Shown: positions 15,679-25,271, counted from the stretch's first letter. The stretch is 64,000 nt of DNA from Castellaniella sp047971665 (GCF_047971665.1 NZ_JBKEAA010000017.1:56620-120619); one strand, 5' to 3'. Notes: a model not told the origin generated them from the sequence alone. Numbers and translations are program-made.

Positions 15679-16674
15679 TTATACGGTGTTTTCGGCGCGG
15701 CCCGCTGCGCTGCGCCGCCAGACACCGGGCGCCATCCCGTACTCGGCGCGAAAGACACGGCCCATGTGGGCCGCATCGGCAAACCCACAGTCGGAGGCAA
15801 TGACGGCGATGGATTTGTCCGTATGGCGCAGCATCCACGTCGCCTGACGCAGGCGCACGGCCCGGGCATAGGCCTGTGGCGTCGTGTCCAGATGTTGGCG
15901 GAACAATCGCTGCAACTGACGTGCGGACAGCCCCAGGCGATCAGCCAGACCGTCCAGCCGCTGGATCTGGCCTGCGTACTGCTCGATCACCAGCGTGGCA
16001 CGCCGCAAAGCCGAGGGGCTGTCGGCCGGCACGCCGGGCGGCGGCGGCTGGATCTGCCCGCCCGGCCCCGCAGCCGCATCGATCTGCAAACTGCGCAGCG
16101 CGCGGCGCACATCGGCCTCCGGCAGATGACGGCGCAGGATGCGCGCGGCGACATTCGTGACCGCCGCGCCGCCGACACACGTAATGCGACGCCGGTCGAA
16201 CACTGCGGGTCGGTCCGTGACGATCCGCTCCGGATCGAGGGCGGGAAAGCGTTCGACAAAATCCCGGTACTGGTCGCCGGCGACACACAACCGGTGCCCC
16301 GCCAGGACGCCAGCCTGGGCCAACGCGTGAACACCATTGCACAGGCCGACCAGATAGCGTCCACCCCGGGCCGCCTGCTCCAGCCAGGCGGACAGCGCCG
16401 GCCTCGCCTCGGCCGGGGGGAACGGACCGCCCACGACGAACACATAATCGAACCGCAGGGGATCGCCCAGCAAATCCGTCGGCACGACCTGGATGCCGCT
16501 GGCCGAACGCACGGGGATCAGGGTATCGGCAACGACCTCCCAGGCGCAGGGACCGAATGTGCCGCGCTGGGCATCGAGCACCCCCAGCAGATCGGTCAAG
16601 GACGCCAAGGCGCTCATCGAAAACTGCGGCAGCAGGGCGAACCCTATTCTCAAGGGGATGTCGCTTACATTCAT
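15679..16674 (-). CDS. GlxA-family (DJ-1/PfpI plus AraC) transcriptional regulator
   Basis: A 331-residue activator-type protein. The N-terminal DJ-1/PfpI-like domain (about 7-190) retains a nucleophile-elbow-like GLCNGVHAL. The C-terminal AraC helix-turn-helix domain (about 220-320) has LGLSARQLQRLFRQHLDTTP and the second-helix FADAAHMGRVFR. Members such as GbdR and CdhR control betaine, carnitine or sarcosine breakdown. It is divergent from sdaA across a 248-bp AT-rich gap with three copies of ATGTCGCTT, so sdaA is the likely target. The ligand is not predictable from sequence. Confidence 0.9.
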   Translation of the reverse strand: MNVSDIPLRIGFALLPQFSMSALASLTDLLGVLDAQRGTFGPCAWEVVADTLIPVRSASGIQVVPTDLLGDPLRFDYVFVVGGPFPPAEARPALSAWLEQAARGGRYLVGLCNGVHALAQAGVLAGHRLCVAGDQYRDFVERFPALDPERIVTDRPAVFDRRRITCVGGAAVTNVAARILRRHLPEADVRRALRSLQIDAAAGPGGQIQPPPPGVPADSPSALRRATLVIEQYAGQIQRLDGLADRLGLSARQLQRLFRQHLDTTPQAYARAVRLRQATWMLRHTDKSIAVIASDCGFADAAHMGRVFRAEYGMAPGVWRRSAAGRAENTV

Positions 16675-16793
16675 AAAAACTCACTCATATGTCGCTTTTA
16701 TTATACTTTTTTTCATAATCTCAATACATCGAAATACGCGCATCATCAGGACTACAGAATAAGAGCGGATTTCATTCCTGCCTCATGTCGCTT
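16658..16793. repeat. Three direct copies of ATGTCGCTT between regulator and sdaA
   Basis: Identical 9-mers at 16658-16666, 16689-16697 and 16785-16793, the first inside the regulator's first codons. The 31-bp step between the first two is about three helical turns, as expected for AraC-type half-sites. The remaining sequence up to 16922 is AT-rich with no gene. Confidence 0.5.
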
Positions 16794-16922
16794 TCGTTCA
16801 ATCAAGAATCCACCAATTCACTAGAATCAACAAAAACCTTTCAGACGTCGCGTCCCCCCGGCATGACCGGGCCCGACGTCTGGCTGCCTTCTTCAACAGA
16901 TCACGTGCGCAGGAGGAAGATC

Positions 16923-18311
16923 ATGGCGCTGTCGGTCTTCGACATTTTCAAAATCGGTATCGGCCCTTCCAGTTCGCACACGGTGGGACCGATGCGCGCA
17001 GCACGCAATTTCGCCCGCAATCTGGACGGCCGGGGGCTGCTGGATCAAGTGGCGAGCCTGAACATCCAGCTCTACGGCTCTCTTGCGGAGACCGGCGCGG
17101 GTCACCGCACCGACATGGGCATCATGCTGGGCCTGATGGGCGAGGCTCCGGATACTGTCGACCCTGCCGCCATCAGCGGCCTGATGAATGCCGTGACGCG
17201 CGATCATCGGCTGACACTGTGGCACCGGCACACCATCGGCTTCGATCCCGGACGCGTCTTTTCGGGCCGGGTCAAGCCGATGCCGGAACACCCCAACGGC
17301 ATGCGTTTCATTGCCCTGGACGCCGCAGGCGCGACGCTGCTCGATGAACGCTACGTGTCGATCGGTGGGGGTTTCATCCGCGCGCTGGACAGCATCGAAA
17401 CCGACGAGACGGTGCCGGAGCATGCGCCCATGCCCTACCCCTTTTCGACCGCGGCCGAGCTGATCGACGCCTGTCAGCGGCACCACCTGACGATCGCCCA
17501 GCTGATGATGGCCAATGAGTCCACGCTGCGTTCCCCCGAGGAGGTCCGGGCAGGTGTGCTGCGCATCGCCCAGGTCATGGACGAGGCCATCGACCGGGGC
17601 TGTGGCCTGCAAGGGCCGGTGACCGATGAAGTCCTGCCGGGGGGGCTCCGGGTCCGCCGCCGTGCGCCGGATCTGCATGCCCAGCTCAAGGCCGGGCCCA
17701 AAAAAGAAGACGACGTCATGTTCGCCATGGACTGGGTGAACCTGTATGCCATGGCGGTGAACGAGGAAAACGCCGCCAGTGGCCGCGTGGTGACCGCGCC
17801 GACCAACGGGGCCTCGGGGCTGCTGCCCGCCGTGCTGCGTTATTACCGCGCCTTCATTCCCGGCTGGTCCGAGGATGGCGTGGTGGATTTCCTGCTGACC
17901 GCTGCGGCGATCGGCTTCCTGTACAAGGAAAACGCCTCGATCTCGGGAGCTGAGGTGGGCTGCCAGGGCGAGGTCGGGGTCGCCTGTTCGATGGCGGCGG
18001 CCGGCCTGACGGCAGTACAGGGCGGCACAGTGACTCAGATCGAGAATGCCGCCGAAATCGGCATGGAGCACAACCTGGGTCTGACCTGCGACCCGGTAGG
18101 CGGCCTGGTGCAGATCCCCTGTATCGAACGCAATGCCATGGGCGGCAACAAGGCCATCAATGCCTCGCGCCTGGCGCTGCACGGCAATGGCAAGCATCAC
18201 GTGTCGCTGGACACGGTGATCGAGACCATGCGCCAGACCGGCGCCGACATGAAATCGAAATACAAGGAGACTTCGCGCGGCGGGCTGGCCGTGAACGTGG
18301 TGGAATGCTGA
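16923..18311 (+). CDS. sdaA: L-serine ammonia-lyase (single-chain, iron-sulfur)
   Basis: Converts L-serine to pyruvate and ammonia; 462 residues, the usual length of SdaA/SdaB. The start ATG 16923 follows AGGAGGAAG and gives MALSVFDIFKIGIGPSSSHTVGPM, the family N-terminus. The beta domain is followed by the catalytic alpha domain with TAPTNGASGLLPAVL and the cluster cysteines in GCQGEVGVACS and LTCDPVGG. The upstream in-frame ATG 16785 lies on a direct repeat and is not favoured. The neighbouring GlxA-type regulator suggests induction by an amine or amino acid that feeds serine. Confidence 0.95.
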   Translation: MALSVFDIFKIGIGPSSSHTVGPMRAARNFARNLDGRGLLDQVASLNIQLYGSLAETGAGHRTDMGIMLGLMGEAPDTVDPAAISGLMNAVTRDHRLTLWHRHTIGFDPGRVFSGRVKPMPEHPNGMRFIALDAAGATLLDERYVSIGGGFIRALDSIETDETVPEHAPMPYPFSTAAELIDACQRHHLTIAQLMMANESTLRSPEEVRAGVLRIAQVMDEAIDRGCGLQGPVTDEVLPGGLRVRRRAPDLHAQLKAGPKKEDDVMFAMDWVNLYAMAVNEENAASGRVVTAPTNGASGLLPAVLRYYRAFIPGWSEDGVVDFLLTAAAIGFLYKENASISGAEVGCQGEVGVACSMAAAGLTAVQGGTVTQIENAAEIGMEHNLGLTCDPVGGLVQIPCIERNAMGGNKAINASRLALHGNGKHHVSLDTVIETMRQTGADMKSKYKETSRGGLAVNVVEC

Positions 18312-18320
18312 GGCCCGCTA

Positions 18321-19289
18321 TCACGCGGAGGCGGCATCCGCCGCGCGCCGCCCCGCCCGCACGACCTCGATACTGGCGGCGACCACCAGACCCGTGCCCA
18401 ACATCTGGCTGATGCTCATGCCCTGCCCCAGAAAGACCCAGCCGGTCGTTGCGCCGACGGCGGGCTCCAGGCTCATCAGCACGCCGAACATGGCCGCCGG
18501 CATGCGCCGCAAGGCGATGATTTCCAGAATATAGGGAATCAGCGGCACCAGCACCGCCAGCCCCACGGTAAACACCAGTTGCTCCCAGGGGAACAGCGCC
18601 GGACCGGTCTCGATCACGGCGAAAGGCAGCGACAGCAATGCAGCGACCGTCAGCGAGACCGTCAGTCCCTGCAGGCCGGGAAACACCGGGCCGATCTTTT
18701 TCATCATGATGATGTACCCGCCCCAGCCGGCCGCGGCCAGCAGGGCAAAGGCAATGCCGACCGGGTCCGCGCCACCCGGCAGACGCGCGTCGCCTTGCAC
18801 CAGCAGGCCGATCCCGATGGCGGCCAGCAAGGGCCAGGCCAGGGCGCGCCAGCCGCGCGCGCCCAGCGCGGCAACGGCCAGGGGGCCGCAGAATTCCAGC
18901 GCCACGGTCAGGTGCTGAGGCAGGCGCTTGATCGCCAGAAAAAAGGCCAGGGACATGATGGCCATGGCCGCCCCCAGGATCAGGGCCGCGCGCCACTGCG
19001 CCGCGTCGTAGCGATGCAAGGGCGGACGCACGAACAGCATCAGCGCCAGCGCAGCCCAGCACAGGCGCAGGCTGGAGGTGCTGAGCGCGCCATAGTCGTG
19101 GATCACCGGAACGGCCAGCGACACGCCGGTCTGCACGCTGACCATGGCCGCCACGGCCAGGCAGACGGCCAGACCGATGCCCGAGCCAGGCCGTGCGGCC
19201 GACCGGGAGCGGTCGGCCACCGGATTTTGGGGCGCGGAGGAAAATGGCTTATCGTAGGACACGGTGAGGGTTGCTTCCACTCTCGGCAT
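18321..19289 (-). CDS. EamA-family (RhtA-like) amino-acid exporter
   Basis: Ten-TM drug/metabolite exporter, 322 residues. The segments LRLCWAALALMLFVRPP, LPQHLTVALEFCGPLAVA and FGVLMSLEPAVGATTGW match RhtA/YdcZ-type threonine-homoserine exporters; the last is the EamA second-repeat signature. The N-terminal 30 residues are polar and Pro/Ser-rich. It is convergent with sdaA, consistent with a role around hydroxy-amino-acid overflow, but the substrate is inferred. Confidence 0.88.
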   Translation of the reverse strand: MPRVEATLTVSYDKPFSSAPQNPVADRSRSAARPGSGIGLAVCLAVAAMVSVQTGVSLAVPVIHDYGALSTSSLRLCWAALALMLFVRPPLHRYDAAQWRAALILGAAMAIMSLAFFLAIKRLPQHLTVALEFCGPLAVAALGARGWRALAWPLLAAIGIGLLVQGDARLPGGADPVGIAFALLAAAGWGGYIIMMKKIGPVFPGLQGLTVSLTVAALLSLPFAVIETGPALFPWEQLVFTVGLAVLVPLIPYILEIIALRRMPAAMFGVLMSLEPAVGATTGWVFLGQGMSISQMLGTGLVVAASIEVVRAGRRAADAASA

Positions 19290-19320
19290 GCTTGCGATTC
19301 ACGACTATACAGGACTCGTC

Positions 19321-19776
19321 ATGACCCCATCGACTGCCACGATCGACACGCCAGACGCCACCCTGCGTGCCCGGATCCAGGACAGCTTCGACCGGTCCGG
19401 CCTGCTGCGCCACCTGGGCGCCCGCCTGGGGGAGGTCGTGCCGGGCCGGGTGCATATCCACTTGCCCTACGGCCCTGGCCTGACCCAGCACCTGGGCTAT
19501 TTTCATGCCGGATCGACCACCACGATCGCCGACACGGCCGGAGGCTTTGCCGCCCTGACGCTGGCACCGCCGAACCACACGGTCCTCTCGGTCGAATTCA
19601 AGATCAATCTGCTGGCCCCGGCACAGGGAGAATCCCTCGAGGCCATCGGCGAGGTCGTCCGCGCGGGCCGGACGCTGACCATCGTCCAGATCGATGTCCA
19701 TGCCCTGAACGCTGACAAAAGAACCCCCGTGGCGCTGATGCAGCAAACCATCATCAACCTGCCGGAATCCTCATGA
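19321..19776 (+). CDS. PaaI-type hotdog thioesterase
   Basis: A 151-residue single hotdog-domain protein. The family signature YFHAGSTTTIADTAGGFAAL (about residues 60-79) carries the HxG and catalytic Asp positions, and SVEFKINLLAPA follows. ATG 19321 is used because the longer frame reads into the divergent promoter. The stop overlaps the next start in ATGA form. It probably hydrolyses a small or aromatic acyl-CoA; the exact substrate is unknown. Confidence 0.9.
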   Translation: MTPSTATIDTPDATLRARIQDSFDRSGLLRHLGARLGEVVPGRVHIHLPYGPGLTQHLGYFHAGSTTTIADTAGGFAALTLAPPNHTVLSVEFKINLLAPAQGESLEAIGEVVRAGRTLTIVQIDVHALNADKRTPVALMQQTIINLPESS

Positions 19777-20759
19777 CACACGCCGCCATTCCCTTCTCTG
19801 TCCTGGACCTGGCGCCCATTGCCGAAGGCGGCAATGCGGCGGAATCCTTCGCCCATACGGCGGACCTGGCCCGCCACGCCGAATCCCTGGGCTACCGGCG
19901 CTACTGGATGGCCGAACATCACGGCATGCCAGGCATCGCCAGCGCGGCCACCGCGGTGCTGATCGGCCACGTCGCTGCCGCCACCTCGCGCATCCGCGTG
20001 GGCGCCGGCGGCATCATGCTGCCCAACCATTCTCCCCTGGTGATCGCCGAACAGTTCGGAACCCTGGCAACCCTGTACCCGGACCGCATCGACCTGGGCC
20101 TGGGGCGCGCGCCCGGCTCGGATCAGGTCACCTCGCGGGCGCTGCGCCGCACGCTGGATTCGGACCCGGAGGCCTTTCCGCGCGACGTCACCGAACTCAT
20201 GGATTATTTCGAGGGCTGCGGCCCGGTGCGCGCCGTGCCGGGCGATGGCTGCAAGGTCCCCGTCTGGATTCTGGGCTCCAGCCTGTTCGGCGCCCAGCTG
20301 GCCGCCCTGCTGGGCCTGCCCTACGCCTTCGCCTCGCATTTCGCGCCGGCGCAGATGATGGACGCCATCGCTTTGTACCGGCGCCGATTCCAGCCCTCGC
20401 ACTACCTCGCCAAGCCTTACGTGATGCTCGGCTACAACGTATTCGCCGCCGACACGGACGAACAGGCCCGTTTTCTGGCGACCTCCTGGCAACAGTCCTT
20501 CATCAACCTGCGCACCGGCCGGCCGGGCCGCCTGCCCCGCCCTGTCAAGGGTTATCTGGAATCCCTGCCCCCGCCCGCCCGCGAGCTGCTGGATCACATC
20601 CTGTCCTGTGCCGCCGTCGGCGCGCCGGACACGGTCGCCACGCAGATCCGCGCCTTCGTCGAACGCACCGGCGCGGACGAGCTGATGATCACCTGCAACA
20701 TGCACGACCATGCGGCCCGCCTGCGGTCCTACGAGATCGCCGCCGGGCTGATGGCCTGA
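19773..20759 (+). CDS. LLM-class flavin-dependent oxidoreductase
   Basis: Luciferase-like monooxygenase-fold protein of 328 residues, single-component type (MsnO8/YhbW group). Segments SVLDLAPIAEG at the N-terminus, YWMAEHHGMPGIASAATAVL near residue 45 and RIDLGLGRAPGSD near residue 105 are typical. It is translationally coupled to the thioesterase gene. The reaction is unknown; FMN binding is inferred from the family. Confidence 0.9.
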   Translation: MTHAAIPFSVLDLAPIAEGGNAAESFAHTADLARHAESLGYRRYWMAEHHGMPGIASAATAVLIGHVAAATSRIRVGAGGIMLPNHSPLVIAEQFGTLATLYPDRIDLGLGRAPGSDQVTSRALRRTLDSDPEAFPRDVTELMDYFEGCGPVRAVPGDGCKVPVWILGSSLFGAQLAALLGLPYAFASHFAPAQMMDAIALYRRRFQPSHYLAKPYVMLGYNVFAADTDEQARFLATSWQQSFINLRTGRPGRLPRPVKGYLESLPPPARELLDHILSCAAVGAPDTVATQIRAFVERTGADELMITCNMHDHAARLRSYEIAAGLMA

Positions 20760-20863
20760 CGCTGCGGGCCTGGCGGCAGGCCGCGACCAAACCGAGACCA
20801 GTCCCGGATGGCCCATCCGATCGCGCGCGGGCCCGCGATATCCGGCGCCCGGCGCACGGGCCC

Positions 20864-21691
20864 TCAGGGGGCGATCGGCAGCGCCCGCTTGTGGGCGCTG
20901 CGACGCCAGGTGGAGACAATGATGTCGAAGGTTTCCGGCGAGACTGCCCGGCCCTCGAGGAAATCATCGATCTGCTCGTAGCTGACGCCAAAGGCATCCT
21001 CGTCGGGCTTGAGCGGCTTGAGCAGCTCCAGATCGGCCGTGGGCACCTTGAACACCAGCGCGTGAGGTGCGCCCAGGGCGGCCGCCAGCGCCCGTACGCG
21101 GCGCTTGCACAGCCCCGCCAGCGGCGTGACATCGGCGGCCCCATCGCCGAATTTGGTGAAAAACCCCATCAACGCCTCGGCGGCATGATCGGTGCCGACC
21201 ACCAGACCACCGCGCGCGCCGGCCACGGCGTACTGCGCGATCATGCGCTGGCGGGCCTTGATGTTGCCATGCAGGAAATCCTGCTGGGCGGCATCGCGGA
21301 ACGTCTGGCCGGCCGTCTCGACTGAATCCAGCATCGCGTCCGCGGCGGGCCGCACGTCCACGGTCAACAGTTCATCGGCGCCGATCACCGCCAGACTGGC
21401 TTGGGCATCGGCCTCGTCGAGCTGGACGCCATAAGGCAGCCGCATGGCCACGAACCGGGCCTCGCCGCCCTGCGCGCGCACGCGTTCGACAGCCCGCTGC
21501 GACAGGCACCCCGCCGTCAGGGAGTCGACACCGCCGCTGATGCCCAACACCAGCGTGCGCGCGCCGGTGGCGCGCAACAAGTCCGCCAGGAATGCCACCC
21601 GCCGCTCGATCTCGGCCTGGACGTCAAACGCATCGACCACGCCCAGTTCGCGGCGAATCTGCGCTTGCAGGGCTCGTTGTGCCTCATTCAT
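20864..21691 (-). CDS. nadE: Ammonia-dependent NAD+ synthetase
   Basis: Amidates nicotinate adenine dinucleotide to NAD+. It has 275 residues and no glutaminase domain, so it uses ammonia. The PP-loop is LGISGGVDSLTAG near residue 47; GTDHAAEALMGFFTKFGDGAADVTPL and KPDEDAFGVSYEQIDDFLEG are NadE hallmarks. The start follows the ilvD stop without a gap, so it is cotranscribed with it. Confidence 0.96.
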   Translation of the reverse strand: MNEAQRALQAQIRRELGVVDAFDVQAEIERRVAFLADLLRATGARTLVLGISGGVDSLTAGCLSQRAVERVRAQGGEARFVAMRLPYGVQLDEADAQASLAVIGADELLTVDVRPAADAMLDSVETAGQTFRDAAQQDFLHGNIKARQRMIAQYAVAGARGGLVVGTDHAAEALMGFFTKFGDGAADVTPLAGLCKRRVRALAAALGAPHALVFKVPTADLELLKPLKPDEDAFGVSYEQIDDFLEGRAVSPETFDIIVSTWRRSAHKRALPIAP

Positions 21692-23380
21692 TCAGCGATC
21701 CTCGAATCGGTCCAGCACCGCGCCGGTGCTGGCGTCAGAGCAATTGAAAGCGAATTTGGCCTGCACTCCGCGCGTGTAGCGCGGCGCGGGCGGCGTCCAG
21801 GCCGCGCGCCGGGCCGCCAGAACATCATCGGGTACGTTCAGCCGCAACAGCTGGCGGCGCGCGTCGATGGTGATGGAGTCGCCCTCCTCGACCAGGGCGA
21901 TGGTGCCGCCCACGGCGGCCTCCGGCGCGACATGGCCCACGACCATGCCCCAGGTTCCTCCGGAGAACCGGCCATCGGTGATCAGGCCGACGGAATCGCC
22001 CAGCCCCTCGCCCACCAGGGCGCTGGTCGGCGCCAGCATTTCCGGCATGCCCGGCCCACCCTTGGGGCCCAGATAGCGCAGCACCATCACGTCGCCCGCG
22101 CGGATGCGCCCGGCCAGGATGGCCTCCATCGCGGAGGGCTCATCGTCGAAGACCCGCGCCGGGCCTGTGATGGCGGGGTTCTTGAGGCCGGTGATCTTGG
22201 CCACCGCCCCCAGTTCTGCCAGATTGCCCTTGAGGATGGCCAGATGGCCTTCGGGATACAGGGCATCGTCCAGCGCATGGATGACATCCTGATCGGCCCG
22301 CGGCGCGTCGGGCACGTCGGCCAGGGTCTCGGCGATCGTCTTGCCGGTGATCGTCATGCAATCGCCATGCAGCAGTCCGGCGTTGAGCAGGAGCTTCATG
22401 ACCTGAGGAATGCCGCCGGCCTGATGAAAATCCACCACCAGGTACTTGCCACTGGGCTTGAGGTCGCAAATGACAGGGACGCGTCGGCGCACGCGTTCGA
22501 AATCATCGATGGTCCATTCGACTCCGGCGGCATGCGCGATGGCCAGGATGTGCAGCACGGCGTTGGTCGAGCCCCCGGTGGCCATGACCACCGCCACGGC
22601 GTTCTCGATGGATTTGCGCGTGACGATGTCGCGCGGTTTCAGGTCCAGTCCGACGGCCTTGACCAGCACGCGGGCCGACTCTGCGGCCGACTCGAGTTTT
22701 TCCTGGTGCACATTGGCCATGGTGGACGAATACGGCAGGCTCATGCCCATGGCCTCGAATGAAGAACTCATCGTATTGGCCGTGTACATGCCGCCGCATG
22801 AACCGCTGCAAGGGATGGCATGCGTCTCGATGTTGCGCAGATCGGTCTCGGACATGCGCCCGGCGGCATGCTCGCCCACCGCCTCGAACACGCTGACGAT
22901 GTTCAGGTCCTGGCCGCAATAGCTGCCCGGCAGGATGGTGCCGCCATACACGTAGATCGAGGGCACATTGGCGCGCAGCATGCCCATCATGCCGCCCGGC
23001 ATGTTCTTGTCGCAGCCGCCGATCACCAGCACCCCGTCCATCCACTGACCCTGGACACAGGTTTCCACACAGTCGGCGATGACTTCGCGCGACACCAGGG
23101 AATATTTCATGCCTTCCGTGCCCATGGCCATGCCGTCGGAAATCGTCGGCGTGCCGAACATCTGGGGATTGCCCCCCGCCGCCTTGATCGCATCGGCGGC
23201 GGCATCGGCCAGGGGCTGCAGACCGCTGTTGCACGGCGTGATGGTGCTCTGGCCGTTGGCGATGCCGATCATGGGCTTGTCGAAATCGGATTCCGTGTAG
23301 CCGAGCGCGTAATACATCGAGCGGTTCGGTGCCCGGGCGACGCCCTGGGTGATGTTCGAGGAGCGCAGCGGTTTGGCCAT
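21692..23380 (-). CDS. ilvD: Dihydroxy-acid dehydratase, short type (IlvD/Edd family)
   Basis: Dehydrates 2,3-dihydroxyisovalerate and dihydroxymethylvalerate in valine/isoleucine synthesis; 562 residues, the shorter branch of the family. Cluster cysteines sit in GGCDKNMPGG and PCSGSCGGMYTANTMSS; the catalytic serine region is GRFSGGTWG. A second, E. coli-type ilvD (618 residues) lies at 32364-34220, so one copy may act on a sugar acid or be conditionally used. It forms a two-gene unit with nadE. Confidence 0.92.
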   Translation of the reverse strand: MAKPLRSSNITQGVARAPNRSMYYALGYTESDFDKPMIGIANGQSTITPCNSGLQPLADAAADAIKAAGGNPQMFGTPTISDGMAMGTEGMKYSLVSREVIADCVETCVQGQWMDGVLVIGGCDKNMPGGMMGMLRANVPSIYVYGGTILPGSYCGQDLNIVSVFEAVGEHAAGRMSETDLRNIETHAIPCSGSCGGMYTANTMSSSFEAMGMSLPYSSTMANVHQEKLESAAESARVLVKAVGLDLKPRDIVTRKSIENAVAVVMATGGSTNAVLHILAIAHAAGVEWTIDDFERVRRRVPVICDLKPSGKYLVVDFHQAGGIPQVMKLLLNAGLLHGDCMTITGKTIAETLADVPDAPRADQDVIHALDDALYPEGHLAILKGNLAELGAVAKITGLKNPAITGPARVFDDEPSAMEAILAGRIRAGDVMVLRYLGPKGGPGMPEMLAPTSALVGEGLGDSVGLITDGRFSGGTWGMVVGHVAPEAAVGGTIALVEEGDSITIDARRQLLRLNVPDDVLAARRAAWTPPAPRYTRGVQAKFAFNCSDASTGAVLDRFEDR

Positions 23381-23512
23381 GACGGGGTCCTTTCGAGAGA
23401 TCGGTGCGAAAAAATCGGTGCGGAATCTTTCAGTTTAAGGCTTCCGCGCGCAGACAGACCGGACACGCGCACACGGGGCGCGGGTATTGCGCCCGGACGG
23501 GGCCAACCGCGA

Positions 23513-24217
23513 TCAAAAGCTGCGCCGCACAGGCTGCGCCAGATCGTCCAGGAAAGCCGGATCGCACAGGATCCAGTCGCGACGCGCGCCGGTGATGCGG
23601 CCCTGCGCCACCCAGTCCGCCAGCAGCCGGCTCAGCGTCTCCGCGCGCACCCCCAGGTGCGTCGCAAGCTGGCGCTGCGTCAACGGCAGGCGCACAGCCA
23701 TCTCCTCGCCAGGCCGCAGACGCAGCAGATAATCCGCCAGGCGCTGCGCGGCCGTGCTGTCGCTGAACCATTCCACCTGATTGACCCGGCGATAGACCCG
23801 GTCGCTCAGGCGCGTCAGCAGCCGCATGGACAATTCCGGCCAGGCGCGGCAGGCAGCCTGCAGACCGGCCCGCTTCAGACACACCACAATGGCGTCGCCA
23901 TGCGCCCGGGCGTGCATCGGATAGCGCTCATGCGTCATGAACATGGCGGTCTCCGCCAGCACCTGACCCACCCGGAAAATATGGAACACGCGTTCCTGTC
24001 CGTCCTGGGTATGCCGCAACACCTCGATGCCGCCGCTCAGGACATACAGATACTCGAGCGCATCCTCGCCCTCCCGGAAAAGCGCGGTGCCATCCTCGAC
24101 ATGCAGGAGCGCGGCGTCGCGCAACAACAGCCGCGCGATCGCTGGCGGCGCGCCCCGGAACAGGGGGTGCCCCAATACCCGGGCCGGAGAATCCTCGGTC
24201 TGATTGATTTTTGTCAT
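23513..24217 (-). CDS. Dnr/NarR-like Crp/Fnr-family regulator
   Basis: A 234-residue regulator with an N-terminal cyclic-nucleotide-like domain (about 20-135; YLYVLSGGIEVLRHTQDGQERVF, AETAMFMTHERYPMHARA) and a C-terminal HTH (LPLTQRQLATHLGVRAETLSRLLADW). The Fnr cluster cysteines are missing, and the AETAMF segment is typical of the Dnr group that senses NO through haem. ATG 24217 begins MTKINQTEDSP; the longer frame runs antisense through the next gene. It is divergent from a Fur-box-preceded ABC operon. Ligand and targets are inferred. Confidence 0.85.
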   Translation of the reverse strand: MTKINQTEDSPARVLGHPLFRGAPPAIARLLLRDAALLHVEDGTALFREGEDALEYLYVLSGGIEVLRHTQDGQERVFHIFRVGQVLAETAMFMTHERYPMHARAHGDAIVVCLKRAGLQAACRAWPELSMRLLTRLSDRVYRRVNQVEWFSDSTAAQRLADYLLRLRPGEEMAVRLPLTQRQLATHLGVRAETLSRLLADWVAQGRITGARRDWILCDPAFLDDLAQPVRRSF

Positions 24218-24253
24218 TGGTGGTCGATGGATTTGAATGCGACTATATAAGAC

Positions 24254-24268
24254 TGATAATAATTCGCA
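24254..24268 (+). promoter_or_regulatory. Fur-box-like sequence
   Basis: TGATAAT-A-ATTCGCA matches 12 of 14 arm positions of the 7-1-7 Fur inverted repeat (TGATAAT-N-ATTATCA). It lies between the divergent Dnr-like gene and the ABC operon, 8 bp before the chosen ABC start. This suggests iron repression of the downstream ABC/TonB set. Confidence 0.6.
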
Positions 24269-24275
24269 TTTAAAT

Positions 24276-25271
24276 ATGAGAGAGTCTCTCCATTCATCAT
24301 ACCGCTTGATGCGGTTCTGCCTGCTGATCATCCTGATGAGCACGGGGCTATCTGCCTTCGCCGCGCCACGCGCCCGCCTGGTGCTGGCCGGTCCCACGGC
24401 GGCTGTCAGCTTCCCCCTCATCCACATGGTCGAGACCGGCGCTCTGGCCGACTGGGCCGACAAGGTGGAATTCCGCCACTGGAAAAGCCCGGACCAGTTG
24501 CGCGTGCTGCTGGCCAAACAGGAGGTCGATTTCAGCGCCACCCCGGTCAACCTGCCCGCCATCATGGTCAATCGCGGGATGCCCGTGCGTCTGCTGAACG
24601 TCTCTGTCTGGGGGCTGCTGTGGTTCGTCAGCACCGACCCGCAGGTCCGCACGGTCGCCGACCTGGCCGGCCGGCCGCTGCTGACGACCTTCCAGCGCGA
24701 CCTGCCCGCGCTGCTGCTGGAACGGCTGCTGGGCGCCAAGGGCCTGACCGGCGAACGGGCACCCGCCATCCGCTATACGGGCAACACACAGGATGCCACC
24801 GCCTTGCTGTTGGCCGGCGACGCCCGCAGCGCACTGCTGACCGAGCCCGCCGTCTCGCTCCTGATCACCCAGAGCAAACGCCAGGGCGGCGTGCCGCTGC
24901 ACCGCGTGCAAAGCCTTGAGGACGCCTGGCGCGAGACATTCCCGGACCACCCCGATCTGCCGCAGGCCGGCATCATGGCCCATGCCAGCGTCGCCGGCGA
25001 TCCGGCACTGACCCGGGCCTTCGTGCGCGCCTACGACCAGTCGGCGCGCTGGTGCAAGGCCGAGCCGGCCGAATGCGCCCGCATGGTGCACAAATACCTG
25101 GACTTCATGCCCACCGGGGCGCTCGAGACATCCATCCGCGTCACCCGGCTGGAAAGCCGCGACGCGCAAGCCGTGCGGCCCGACCTGGAAGCGCTCTACC
25201 GCCTGATCCTGCAACACAACCCCGAAGCCGTCGGCGCGCGACTGCCCGACGCAGGCTTCTACGGGCCATGA
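24276..25271 (+). CDS. NitT/TauT-type ABC transporter substrate-binding protein
   Basis: Periplasmic binding protein of about 331 residues with a signal peptide (RFCLLIILMSTGLSAFAA). Two-lobe PBP2 NMT1/SsuA-like features include KVEFRHWKSPDQLRVLLAKQEVDFSATP and DALLLAGD-type segments. Starting at ATG 24237 would place the Fur box inside the gene, so 24276 or 24309 is preferred. It overlaps the permease start in ATGA. Ligands of this family include sulfonates, nitrate, pyrimidines and metal chelates; Fur control plus the TonB receptor point to a metal or chelate. Confidence 0.8.
   Translation: MRESLHSSYRLMRFCLLIILMSTGLSAFAAPRARLVLAGPTAAVSFPLIHMVETGALADWADKVEFRHWKSPDQLRVLLAKQEVDFSATPVNLPAIMVNRGMPVRLLNVSVWGLLWFVSTDPQVRTVADLAGRPLLTTFQRDLPALLLERLLGAKGLTGERAPAIRYTGNTQDATALLLAGDARSALLTEPAVSLLITQSKRQGGVPLHRVQSLEDAWRETFPDHPDLPQAGIMAHASVAGDPALTRAFVRAYDQSARWCKAEPAECARMVHKYLDFMPTGALETSIRVTRLESRDAQAVRPDLEALYRLILQHNPEAVGARLPDAGFYGP

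Noticed and set aside
15486..15869. A 127-codon minus-strand frame from the GlxA regulator 3' end across the tRNA fragment
   Set aside because: It is the out-of-frame shadow of the regulator joined to the half-tRNA; no start context or homology.
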